Origin: an uncultured Spirochaetia bacterium
GTDB lineage: Bacteria > Spirochaetota > CALGPD01
NCBI GenBank assembly: GCA_937960625.1
Contig: CALGPD010000433.1
Span: 1-12,832 of the forward strand
Reading direction: 5' to 3'
Length of the DNA: 12,832 nt
In this document: positions 1 through 6,359 of the stretch, one piece after another
How positions within the stretch are numbered: the stretch's first letter is position 1
Layout: every line of letters begins with the position of its first letter
Notes under the pieces: model-generated
The model's input: the letters and a program-made list of their open reading frames with translations, nothing else
Databases searched by the model: none
What the model was told of the DNA's origin: nothing
Program-made: the position numbers and the translations under genes

Positions 1-64
1 GAATAGATTGAATAGATTGAATAGATTGAATAGATTGAATAGATTGAATAGATTGAATAGATTG
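1..64. repeat. 9-bp tandem repeat, seven copies
   Basis: Seven uninterrupted perfect copies of GAATAGATT run from base 1 to base 63, followed by one more G. The array begins at the window edge, so its true length is unknown. It lies about 16 bp beyond the stop codon of the DUF192 gene and is probably non-coding. The 9-bp unit keeps a reading frame (Asn-Arg-Leu on the plus strand), but that frame soon runs antisense to the DUF192 gene. It looks like a VNTR-type array. Confidence 0.95.
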
Positions 65-79
65 CCGGGCAACAATCAA

Positions 80-511
80 TTAAAAAACAAGCTTACACCC
101 TACTTTGATACCGGACTTTTTAAACCAACCTTTATTAACCTCAAGCGCGTAAACAACCGGCAAATCACTCGAAACAGTAGTTTCATCGTGCTTCTTCATG
201 GATTTAACAACGCGTAAAACACACTGCTCATCAAAAAAACCAATATCTAAATCAATGTAAGTATTTTTCATCCAGAATTTTAAAACTCTGGGAGAAGAAT
301 AAACAAACAACATACCGCGATTCCACGCCAGTTCCCTACGAAACATCAAGCCGCGCATCCTCGACAAAGAATTATCCGCTATTTCAACAAAAACCGCCCT
401 GCCGCAAACCGAAACCTTTTTCACCTTTAAGCTACCGGCACGGTAACCTGATAAATTACAAACAAGAATGAAAAGCATAAATAAAACAACACTAGGCTTC
501 CTCATAGGCAT
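80..511 (-). CDS. DUF192 family exported protein
   Basis: The protein has 143 residues if it starts at the ATG at 511. A TTG at 541 would give 153 and an ATG at 505 would give 141. None of these starts has a clear ribosome binding site. The N-terminus is basic and then hydrophobic (about residues 4-22), which fits a Sec signal peptide or a membrane anchor. The Cys at residue 18 is preceded by Val, so a standard lipobox is unlikely. Residues 30-143 match DUF192: RMRGLMFR near 51-58, GMLFVY near 66-71, FWMKNTYIDLDI near 79-90 and ALEVNKGW near 122-129. The function of DUF192 is not established; members are small, often exported beta-rich proteins. The gene lies 45 bp downstream of the 557-1090 gene and is probably cotranscribed with it. 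Its G+C (about 42% in counted lines) is well above that of most of the window. Confidence 0.85.
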   Translation of the reverse strand: MPMRKPSVVLFMLFILVCNLSGYRAGSLKVKKVSVCGRAVFVEIADNSLSRMRGLMFRRELAWNRGMLFVYSSPRVLKFWMKNTYIDLDIGFFDEQCVLRVVKSMKKHDETTVSSDLPVVYALEVNKGWFKKSGIKVGCKLVF

Positions 512-556
512 AAAATAATACGAAACCCTGCGACACGTCAATTAATAAAACTTAAT

Positions 557-1090
557 TCAAGCAAGCTCCGAAACCATATGAGACACCATTTCACACGTTA
601 CATCAAAACCACTGCGTCTTAACACAACGAATATTTTTTCATAATCAAGAAACATTTCGTTGCTCAGATACTTAACAGCTCTAAATACCCTGCTCTGCTC
701 ATTAGACAAGTCAGTCTCCCGCCTGTAAATAACAGCCTTAAACGACTGACTATCCAAAACGAAGTAATAATCTACAAGCTTACCAGTTCTCCGGTCAAGC
801 AGCATTTTTTGATAAACAACAACCTTGGTTTTTAAACTATCATCTCTGATTTTTGACAACTGAATTGAAACACCGAGATTTGCCATTTCTCTCTGAAGTT
901 GATTAGCAAGGTAAAACATTTTAAAGTTATAATTATTTACCCTGTAAAGCGTTGGATTAGCCCATTCTGATGAATAAACTAATTTAGTTTTACTTATTTC
1001 GTCTTGCCTCAAATTGTACCGGCTTTGGACAAGCTTCTTTGCGAATTCCTTTGAATTCATAACTGCCGGTTTGCTACATACATATACCAT
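557..1090 (-). CDS. unknown protein, 177 aa
   Basis: I do not recognise this protein. It starts at an ATG with a strong GGAGG at 1098-1102, seven bases upstream, and a good sigma-70 promoter further up, so it is very likely expressed. It is mixed alpha/beta in character, rich in charged and aromatic residues, and has no signal peptide or membrane segment, so it is probably cytoplasmic. Cysteines sit at residue 5 and in FDVTCEM near the C-terminus. An internal ATG at residue 11 (MNSKEF) is a possible alternative start but has a worse context. The DUF192 gene follows in the same direction, so the two probably form an operon. G+C varies along the gene (27 of 60 bases in line 661-720, 17 of 60 in line 901-960) and on average exceeds that of the neighbouring TPR gene. 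Confidence 0.75.
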   Translation of the reverse strand: MVYVCSKPAVMNSKEFAKKLVQSRYNLRQDEISKTKLVYSSEWANPTLYRVNNYNFKMFYLANQLQREMANLGVSIQLSKIRDDSLKTKVVVYQKMLLDRRTGKLVDYYFVLDSQSFKAVIYRRETDLSNEQSRVFRAVKYLSNEMFLDYEKIFVVLRRSGFDVTCEMVSHMVSELA

Positions 1091-1097
1091 GAGTCCC

Positions 1098-1102
1098 CCT
1101 CC
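1098..1102 (-). promoter_or_regulatory. strong Shine-Dalgarno GGAGG
   Basis: On the minus strand GGAGG, inside a longer G-rich run, lies seven bases before the ATG at 1090. It supports that start for the unknown 177-residue protein. Confidence 0.85.
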
Positions 1103-1147
1103 CGTATTTGGACAATTTTGGTTAACATAACATCGTAATTTATGACA

Positions 1148-1176
1148 AAAATATACGTTATTACGGCATATGTCAA
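1148..1176 (-). promoter_or_regulatory. sigma-70 promoter for the 557-1090 gene
   Basis: On the minus strand a perfect -35 TTGACA (1171-1176) is followed by a 17-bp spacer and TATTTT (1148-1153). Transcription should start near 1141, giving a leader of about 50 bases before the GGAGG and ATG. Confidence 0.7.
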
Positions 1177-1355
1177 GTATAAAATGAATTTTTTTTATTT
1201 AAAATTATTAAAATTCAAATTCATTTAATTTATATTATATTAACAATTTAACTAAATTCTTACTTTAAAAGAATTTAAAATTCACTTTAAATTTCTACTT
1301 TAACAAAGTCAGGGGTTTTTTAGTAAATAAAAAAATATTATTTTTTTCTTTAATC

Positions 1356-1384
1356 TTGACTTAATGAGTATTTCAATATATTCT
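1356..1384 (+). promoter_or_regulatory. sigma-70-like promoter of the TPR gene
   Basis: TTGACT (1356-1361), a 17-bp spacer and TATTCT (1379-1384) predict a start near 1391, only a few bases before the ATG at 1395. That would make the mRNA almost leaderless, which agrees with the absence of a Shine-Dalgarno sequence. Confidence 0.5.
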
Positions 1385-1394
1385 CAATGTTATA

Positions 1395-3062
1395 ATGATG
1401 AAAAAACTACTTATACTTATATTCTTAATATGTTTATCAAATTTTTCTTTCCCTCATTCTTATTATTTTACTGATGAATTCGCTCCTTCAAAAAAACGTA
1501 ATTTATCCGTTGCTAATGCATTAAAATTTTTTATAGATTCACGTATTAATACTTTTAATAATATTTCCAAAATATCTCCTAAATATTGGAAATCATTTAA
1601 AGATAACAAAAGCATCAACATTACCTTTGCCGCTAAAATAAAGTTCAATCCACGTTTAGTTGAAATAAAACTTTCTATTAGCCAAAGCGGCACATCTGAT
1701 ATTTTAATTAGAGGCAAGCCCGGTAAAATTGATGCCTTAATAATTAATGTATTAAAAAAGATTAAAGTCTATATTGGCTATCGAAATAAAACAAAAGCAA
1801 AATTGAATATAAATTATAAAAGCTTTTCTTTAATAGGCAGGGCTATATCTCTTCCTGATAACAGAATAATTTCTAAACTGAAATTAGCTTTAATTGCCCA
1901 CCGGATTAGCCCTACATCACCGGAGATATTAAGTTATATTGTTGATAATTATTTTAAACTCAAGGAGTATATTAAAGCAAAATTCTATCTTGATAAACTA
2001 TTACATATTTCTATAAAACAAAAATTTGACTACTATATAAATTATTCTAGATTTTTAATAGCAAAATATTATTTTCACAACCTTGATTTTAGAAGAAGCC
2101 GTAAAATTCTTAACAGCTGCATTGATTTCTTTAAAAATAACAATAAATATATACGTTATTTTTGGTCAGGTTTATTATTAATTAAAATTTTCAGATATAC
2201 TCATGAATTTCAGAATATAATGAATATTATCAATAAAATAAAAAAATTAACTAAAATTCCTTTTCAAGATTCATTTATAAATAACGAACTTGGAGCAATT
2301 AAACTCGAAAATAAACAATTATCAATGGCAAAAAATTATTTTCAAAAATCATTTGTTTTTTTCAATAAATATAAATTTAAATATTATCTCGCAAAGACAC
2401 TTGCCAATCTTATCTCTATTAAAGTTATATCAGGACAAACAAAAAAACTTAAAAAAGATATAATTAAGATGGCAAAATATTCTAAAAACAATAATAAATT
2501 ACTCTATATTAAAAACTATATTCAAGCTGAATTATTATACAGGCAAAAAAAACTATCTCAAGCATTAAAGTATTATTCTGCTGCCGACTATTATGCATCA
2601 AAAAGTAAATACTTGTATGGTATTATTTTATCTAAATATATGCTTGGAAAGATTTATTATTTATTAAAAAATTACAGAAAATCACTTTCAATTTATAATA
2701 TTATTCTGCCTAAATTAAGGGGAACTTTATTAGATAAGGTTTATGGTTGGTCTTTATTTTATACACATCTATGCTATTATGAATTAAAAAATATTACGCG
2801 GTCAATTCCTTTTTTAAAACGTTCAATTGATATTTTAGGTTTCATTAACCCTCCTGCATTAAAATTACTTAATAAGCGGCTTGAGCAGATTAGAAAAAAT
2901 AAACCCGTTGATAAATTAAACCATAACCCTGAGATTATTAAAGAAATGAAAAAGAAATCTAAAAAGAAAAAAGAAAATAAAAAAATGTCACGAAGGGAAA
3001 AAGCTTTGAAAAAAATTAACAATGATAAAAAATTAAATCCCGGTGGAGTAATTAAAAAATAA
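1395..3062 (+). CDS. secreted TPR-repeat protein with Lys-rich tail
   Basis: The 555-residue protein starts with a Sec-type signal sequence (MKKLLILIFLICLSNFSF after the first Met), so it is probably periplasmic or on the envelope. The adjacent ATG at 1398 is an equally good start; neither has a Shine-Dalgarno sequence. Residues about 30-150 form an alpha/beta region that faintly resembles the TolB-like N-terminal domain found before TPRs in some cyclase-linked proteins; this is tentative. Residues about 160-490 are helical, with TPR-like units: SPEILSYIVDNYFKLKEYIK, GAIKLENKQLSMAKNYFQKS, AELLYRQKKLSQALKYYSAA and LGKIYYLLKNYRKSLSIYN. The last 50-55 residues are highly basic with runs of Lys and look disordered. 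TPRs are protein-binding scaffolds, so the partner is unknown. The gene is extremely AT-rich (9 of 60 bases G or C in line 2461-2520), which explains the Lys/Asn/Ile bias. It is probably monocistronic. Confidence 0.8.
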   Translation: MMKKLLILIFLICLSNFSFPHSYYFTDEFAPSKKRNLSVANALKFFIDSRINTFNNISKISPKYWKSFKDNKSINITFAAKIKFNPRLVEIKLSISQSGTSDILIRGKPGKIDALIINVLKKIKVYIGYRNKTKAKLNINYKSFSLIGRAISLPDNRIISKLKLALIAHRISPTSPEILSYIVDNYFKLKEYIKAKFYLDKLLHISIKQKFDYYINYSRFLIAKYYFHNLDFRRSRKILNSCIDFFKNNNKYIRYFWSGLLLIKIFRYTHEFQNIMNIINKIKKLTKIPFQDSFINNELGAIKLENKQLSMAKNYFQKSFVFFNKYKFKYYLAKTLANLISIKVISGQTKKLKKDIIKMAKYSKNNNKLLYIKNYIQAELLYRQKKLSQALKYYSAADYYASKSKYLYGIILSKYMLGKIYYLLKNYRKSLSIYNIILPKLRGTLLDKVYGWSLFYTHLCYYELKNITRSIPFLKRSIDILGFINPPALKLLNKRLEQIRKNKPVDKLNHNPEIIKEMKKKSKKKKENKKMSRREKALKKINNDKKLNPGGVIKK

Positions 3063-3108
3063 TTAATCAATACATAATTTAAAAGCCGGATTTTGGGCAA
3101 ATGGCATA

Positions 3109-3124
3109 ATATTTTCGAAAATAT
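3109..3124. repeat. perfect 16-bp palindrome
   Basis: ATATTTTCGAAAATAT is a perfect inverted repeat 47 bp after the stop codon of the TPR gene and about 70 bp before the promoter of the receiver gene. A T-rich stretch follows about 12 bp later (about 3137-3145), too far for a classical intrinsic terminator. It could be a weak terminator or an operator. Confidence 0.6.
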
Positions 3125-3176
3125 AATAAATAGTTAATTTTTTTATTAAAAATAACTTTTATACTAATAAAAAATC

Positions 3177-3206
3177 TTGAATTTTTTTTATAACTTATAT
3201 TATCAT
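3177..3206 (+). promoter_or_regulatory. sigma-70-like promoter of the receiver gene
   Basis: TTGAAT (3177-3182), an 18-bp spacer and TATCAT (3201-3206, five of six consensus bases) predict a start near 3213, just ahead of the AAAGGA ribosome binding site at 3221-3226. Confidence 0.5.
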
Positions 3207-3233
3207 TAGATAGTATATTTAAAGGAAAACTAG

Positions 3234-3614
3234 GTGATTGGTAAAGAAATAAATCTTCTTTTTGCTGAAGACGATCTTGTTAATTATATGTATCTTCAAG
3301 AAATTATTTCATCTGATAAAAACTTTAAAGTTAAAGGTTTTTATAATGGTAAAGAATTAATTGATGAATTTAAGAAAAATAAAAAATATGATATTGTTAT
3401 TTTGGATATACAAATGCCTATTATGAACGGGATAGATTGTATGAAACAAATAAAAAATCTTTCACCGAAAACTCCGGTAATAGCAGTTACAGCATTTGCA
3501 ATGAGTAATGATAAGGAAAAATATCTTAACATGGGTTTTGATGATTATATTTCGAAGCCGATTAATATTGATATTTTCTTTAGTATGATTAACGAAAAAA
3601 TGAATAAAAACTAA
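3234..3614 (+). CDS. stand-alone response-regulator receiver domain
   Basis: The 126-residue protein is a single CheY-like receiver domain with no output domain. It starts at a GTG with AAAGGA eight bases upstream. All key residues are visible: the acidic cluster Glu12-Asp13-Asp14, the phosphoacceptor Asp58 in VILDIQMP, Thr86 in AVTAFAM, and Lys108-Pro109 in ISKPI. The sequence style (AEDDLVNYMYLQEII, DIQMPIMNGIDCMKQIK, GFDDYISKPI) is closest to receivers attached to hybrid histidine kinases, which suggests a phosphorelay shuttle or an allosteric partner and not a flagellar CheY. No histidine kinase is in the window, so its partner is unknown. The gene converges on the cyclase-like gene, with only 11 bp between the two stop codons and no terminator hairpin. 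Confidence 0.93.
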   Translation: MIGKEINLLFAEDDLVNYMYLQEIISSDKNFKVKGFYNGKELIDEFKKNKKYDIVILDIQMPIMNGIDCMKQIKNLSPKTPVIAVTAFAMSNDKEKYLNMGFDDYISKPINIDIFFSMINEKMNKN

Positions 3615-3625
3615 ATGACGGTTAA

Positions 3626-4228
3626 TTACATATATTCAAAGTCCACTGCCTTTTGTTTCTCAAACATATATAAATCTAATCCAAGTTTTTCAAAAAATAA
3701 TTTTCTAAAATGTTTTTTAATTTTTTTATTTAATCTTTCATAAACATTAGATGCCAGAACAAGATTATTACCTTTTGCGGCCTGTTTTTGTATATCATCT
3801 GCAATAATTTTTGCTGTCATATCCATTTTTTTCTCATCAGCATAAAAGACTTGTTCTGAAGAATTTATACCTACACGGATATTTATATTTTCAGGTAGAG
3901 GGCTTATTAGATTATTAAACAATACAAGGTATAGAATAATTTCAATACCGCAGCTAACGGAATTAGAAGTATCTCTGCTTGTAAAAATTGCTGTGCCGCC
4001 GTCGCCTTCCCACTCCCAGATAAAACCACCGAATTTCTCAACTTTTTCTTTAACATAATTTTTAAATCCATATAATACATCGCTAACAAGGTCAGGAGAA
4101 TAACTTTTAACAATATTAGAACTCCCTGCTATATCAATACTCAAAAAAGTTAAATAATACAGCCCGCCTTCTTCGATGGGAAAATTAGTTTCTTCATTAT
4201 ATGATTGTGCTTGATTGTCCATAAGCAT
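3626..4228 (-). CDS. degenerate class III cyclase-homology protein
   Basis: This 200-residue protein is a single class III nucleotide cyclase-like domain (about residues 22-180) with no signal peptide or sensor domain. Both metal-binding aspartates appear present: Asp32 in LTFLSIDIAGSS and Asp76 in WEWEGDGGTAIF. The next strand, INIRVGINSSEQV, also fits the fold. Where active cyclases have an Asn and an Arg on the helix before AKPG, this protein reads MTAKIIADDIQKQAAKG and lacks both at the aligned places, so cyclase activity is doubtful. A nucleotide-binding or regulatory role is possible. The alignment is by eye. The start is ATG 4228, with an alternative at 4222. The gene begins 8 bp after the sigma factor stop codon and has no strong Shine-Dalgarno sequence, so translation is probably coupled to the sigma gene. 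Confidence 0.8.
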   Translation of the reverse strand: MLMDNQAQSYNEETNFPIEEGGLYYLTFLSIDIAGSSNIVKSYSPDLVSDVLYGFKNYVKEKVEKFGGFIWEWEGDGGTAIFTSRDTSNSVSCGIEIILYLVLFNNLISPLPENINIRVGINSSEQVFYADEKKMDMTAKIIADDIQKQAAKGNNLVLASNVYERLNKKIKKHFRKLFFEKLGLDLYMFEKQKAVDFEYM

Positions 4229-4236
4229 CCATTAAA

Positions 4237-5400
4237 TTAATCTTTATTTATATATTCCTTGAGTTCTTTTGTGACCTTAAATCTTTGAATTTTCTTCAAA
4301 GCCTTTTCTTGTATCTGCCGAACTCTTTCTCTGGTTATTCCTAATTTATTTCCGGTTTCTTCTAATGTGTACATCTCTCCGTCAATTAATCCAAAGCGCA
4401 TTTCAATTACAGCTTTTTCTTTTTCTTTAAGTTTATCGAGTATTTTATAAATTAAATCATGCAAAGATAATTGAAATACTTTTTCCAACGGTGAAGAATT
4501 TTCAGATTCTTTATCTTCAATAACTTCCTTTAACATTGTTACATTATCATCATCAAGCGGAGATTCCAAAGAACTCGTATCAAATGACGCTCTAATGATA
4601 TCATTAATCTTTCCCGGTGACATTTTCATATACCTTGACAATTCTTCAATTGTCGGCGCTCGGCCTAATTTTTGTGTTAACATTTTAGATATTTGATAAC
4701 ACTTTTTTATAGTGTTCAACATGTGAAGAGGTATCCGGATTATCCGTCCCTTGTCTGCAAGCGCTTTTACAATTGCCTGACGTATCCACCATGTGCCATA
4801 AGTTGAAAATCTATAGCCTTTTTCATAATCAAATCTTTCGATGGCTTCAATCAGCCCGATATTACCCTCATTAATAATATCCAGAATATGCATTGAATCA
4901 TTTTTATATTTTTTAGCTATTGATACAACCAATCTTAAGTTTGATTTAATCAGTTTGTTTTTATAAAATTCAATCTGTTCTTCTGTTTCTTTTAATTGTT
5001 CAGATAGTTTTTTACAAGCCTTTTTATTTAATCTCTTATTAATTTCCAGTGCTTTATCGCTTAATAAAGAAATATTTTTACATATAGATTTTTCTTCTTC
5101 AGCAGTAAGTAAAGGAAACCTTGAAATGTCTTTTAAGTACACCTTTAAAGGATCATGAACTTCTTCAGAAGGTGTTATCTCAATGTATTCCTTTATTTCA
5201 TCATCTTCTTCGATGTCATCTTCACCTTTAATTAAAATATTTCTATTTTCAAGAAAATTCATTAAATCATCAATCTCAATATCAAAATCCTGATCTTCAA
5301 TTAATTCATCGATTTTGTCTTTTGAAATAGCTTTCTTTTTTATTTCTGTTTTGAGAATTTCTTCAAAACGTAATATAATATCTTCTGTTATTTCTTCCAT
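4237..5400 (-). CDS. rpoD: RNA polymerase sigma-70 factor, RpoD/SigA type
   Basis: The 387-residue sigma factor has the full group 1-like layout. A region 1.1-like acidic N-terminus (about 1-75) contains KDKIDELIEDQDFDIEIDDL. Region 1.2 starts at DPLKVYLKDI (83-92). Region 2 includes LVVSIAKKY, DIINEGNIGLIEAIERFDY and FSTYGTWWIRQAIVKAL (198-214). Region 3 is LGRAPTIEELSRYMKMS (245-261). The region 4 helix-turn-helix includes LEETGNKLGITRERVRQIQ (346-364). It lacks the long non-conserved insert of E. coli RpoD and is close in length to B. subtilis SigA. Val211 sits where primary sigmas have the Thr of WWIRQAIT, which contacts promoter position -12. RQIQ instead of RQIE is seen in some RpoS-like factors, so a paralogue is not excluded. 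It starts 6 bp after the LysM gene stop with no Shine-Dalgarno sequence. Confidence 0.93.
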   Translation of the reverse strand: MEEITEDIILRFEEILKTEIKKKAISKDKIDELIEDQDFDIEIDDLMNFLENRNILIKGEDDIEEDDEIKEYIEITPSEEVHDPLKVYLKDISRFPLLTAEEEKSICKNISLLSDKALEINKRLNKKACKKLSEQLKETEEQIEFYKNKLIKSNLRLVVSIAKKYKNDSMHILDIINEGNIGLIEAIERFDYEKGYRFSTYGTWWIRQAIVKALADKGRIIRIPLHMLNTIKKCYQISKMLTQKLGRAPTIEELSRYMKMSPGKINDIIRASFDTSSLESPLDDDNVTMLKEVIEDKESENSSPLEKVFQLSLHDLIYKILDKLKEKEKAVIEMRFGLIDGEMYTLEETGNKLGITRERVRQIQEKALKKIQRFKVTKELKEYINKD

Positions 5401-5406
5401 AAAATA

Positions 5407-6033
5407 TTAGCGAATAAACCGCATTGGATTTATTGGCCTTATACCTTTCAAAAGATGAAATTTAAGTCTAAGTTTTTTTCTTTTATTCGCGTTTACTGCT
5501 ATAATTGAACCTTTTTTTACTCTTTGTCCCGGTTCAATTAACAACTTTGCATTATATATTTTGTAAACAGTATAAATATTATCAAAGTGCTTAATAAAAA
5601 CAACTTTTCCTAAAAAATTTAACCTTCCCGCATATGAAACAATTCCCTTATATGCGGAAACTATTTTCCCGTTTCTAACTGTATAGTATAAACTAAACTG
5701 TGAACTCTTTTTCCTAATTACGTTCCTATACCTTTTTCTTATACTTTGTATAGGTGAAATAAATGAAAATTTCGTTGTCATATAATTATAAATAACAGGT
5801 TTATTATTATTAAATTCTGCTCTTTTTGTATTTTTTTTCTTAATATTTAAATATTGACCGTATTTAATATAATTAAGATTTTTGCCCGGATTTAAGCTTT
5901 TTAAAGTTGAAAAACTAATGCCGAATTTCCGGCAAATCCCGTATGCTGTATCTCCACGCCGGACTTTATACATTCGGCTAAAACCGGTAGAACAAATAAA
6001 AGTAATTATAATAATCAGCAATTGTTTTTTCAT
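5407..6033 (-). CDS. LysM plus degenerate M23 domain envelope protein
   Basis: The 208-residue protein has an N-terminal signal peptide (KKQLLIIIITFICSTGFS), a LysM peptidoglycan-binding domain (about 22-65: YKVRRGDTAYGICRKFGIS, LNPGKNLNYIKYGQYLNI), a basic linker, and a C-terminal M23/LytM-like beta fold (about 92-206). The fold is recognisable from GIVSYAGRLNFLGKVVFIKH, EPGQRVKKGSIIA and the final INPMRF. The zinc ligands are missing: the HxH of active enzymes reads R-L-K (residues 189-191, before FHLLKG), the His of the YAHL motif is Lys158, and I see no HxxxD motif. It is therefore probably not a peptidase but an EnvC/NlpD-style regulator or a wall-binding protein. Its ATG overlaps the acylphosphatase stop codon (TAATG), so translation is coupled. 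Confidence 0.88.
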   Translation of the reverse strand: MKKQLLIIIITFICSTGFSRMYKVRRGDTAYGICRKFGISFSTLKSLNPGKNLNYIKYGQYLNIKKKNTKRAEFNNNKPVIYNYMTTKFSFISPIQSIRKRYRNVIRKKSSQFSLYYTVRNGKIVSAYKGIVSYAGRLNFLGKVVFIKHFDNIYTVYKIYNAKLLIEPGQRVKKGSIIAVNANKRKKLRLKFHLLKGIRPINPMRFIR

Positions 6034-6308
6034 TAATAAGCCACTTTAAAATCTTTATATTTTTCTAATATCTTTTTTTCTTGTTTATCTAAAGAAACTA
6101 CATTGGCGCTTGGTGGGCCTGATTTTAATTTATCAACAAATGAAATAAGGTTTTCTTTATTACCCTGAGCTACAATCTCTACAGAGCCGTCTGCATTATT
6201 TCTTACCCATCCATTTACACCGAGATTTTGTGCCAGATTATTAGCATACCATCTAAAACCTACACCTTGTACTCTGCCTTTAATAAAAATATGAAATTCA
6301 ATATTCAC
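6033..6308 (-). CDS. acyP: acylphosphatase
   Basis: Acylphosphatase hydrolyses carboxyl-phosphate bonds such as acetyl phosphate and 1,3-bisphosphoglycerate in the cytoplasm. The protein has the signature KGRVQGVGFR with catalytic Arg19 and GWVRNNADGSVEI with catalytic Asn37. I chose the GTG at 6308 because GAGG lies nine bases upstream (6318-6321) and it gives 91 residues, the usual family length. An ATG at 6323 would give 96 but has no ribosome binding site and would bury the GAGG. The last codon overlaps the ATG of the LysM gene by one base. The gene sits within the eight-gene minus-strand cluster, after the HIT gene. Confidence 0.95.
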   Translation of the reverse strand: MNIEFHIFIKGRVQGVGFRWYANNLAQNLGVNGWVRNNADGSVEIVAQGNKENLISFVDKLKSGPPSANVVSLDKQEKKILEKYKDFKVAY

Positions 6309-6317
6309 TTGCCAGAA

Positions 6318-6321
6318 CCTC
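6318..6321 (-). promoter_or_regulatory. Shine-Dalgarno GAGG deciding the acylphosphatase start
   Basis: GAGG on the minus strand is nine bases before the GTG at 6308. It overlaps the second codon of the longer ATG-6323 reading, so it argues for the shorter protein. Confidence 0.55.
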
Positions 6322-6359
6322 ATCGTTTACATAAATTGATACATCACCTTCCGGTATAT

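Larger units (their letters stand above)
1091..1394. other. divergent AT-rich intergenic region
   Basis: This 304-bp non-coding stretch separates two divergent transcription units. It holds a minus-strand promoter (1148-1176) and a plus-strand promoter (1356-1384). Between them is low-complexity AT-rich DNA with a small perfect inverted repeat, GAATTT-A-AAATTC, at 1271-1283, and two copies of TACTTTAA at 1261 and 1296 that could be regulator contacts but are weak in such AT-rich sequence. I see no RNA gene or open reading frame in it. Confidence 0.7.

Noticed and set aside
1..64. CRISPR array
   Set aside because: The repeats are 9 bp and directly adjacent with no spacers.
60..77. Inverted repeat GATTG/CAATC as terminator of the DUF192 gene
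   Set aside because: Short five-base-pair stem and no T run on the minus strand.
8..217. Plus-strand frame with repeated Asn-Arg-Leu
   Set aside because: It consists of the tandem repeat and then runs antisense to the DUF192 gene; no start signal, and no protein family.
1391..1396. TATAAT as a -10 box of the TPR gene
   Set aside because: It overlaps the start codon and would place transcription start inside the gene; no -35 box at the right distance.
2777..3100. Minus-strand frame of 107 residues
   Set aside because: Antisense to the lysine-rich tail of the TPR gene; Phe/Leu/Ile runs are the mirror of the Lys codons and there is no ribosome binding site.
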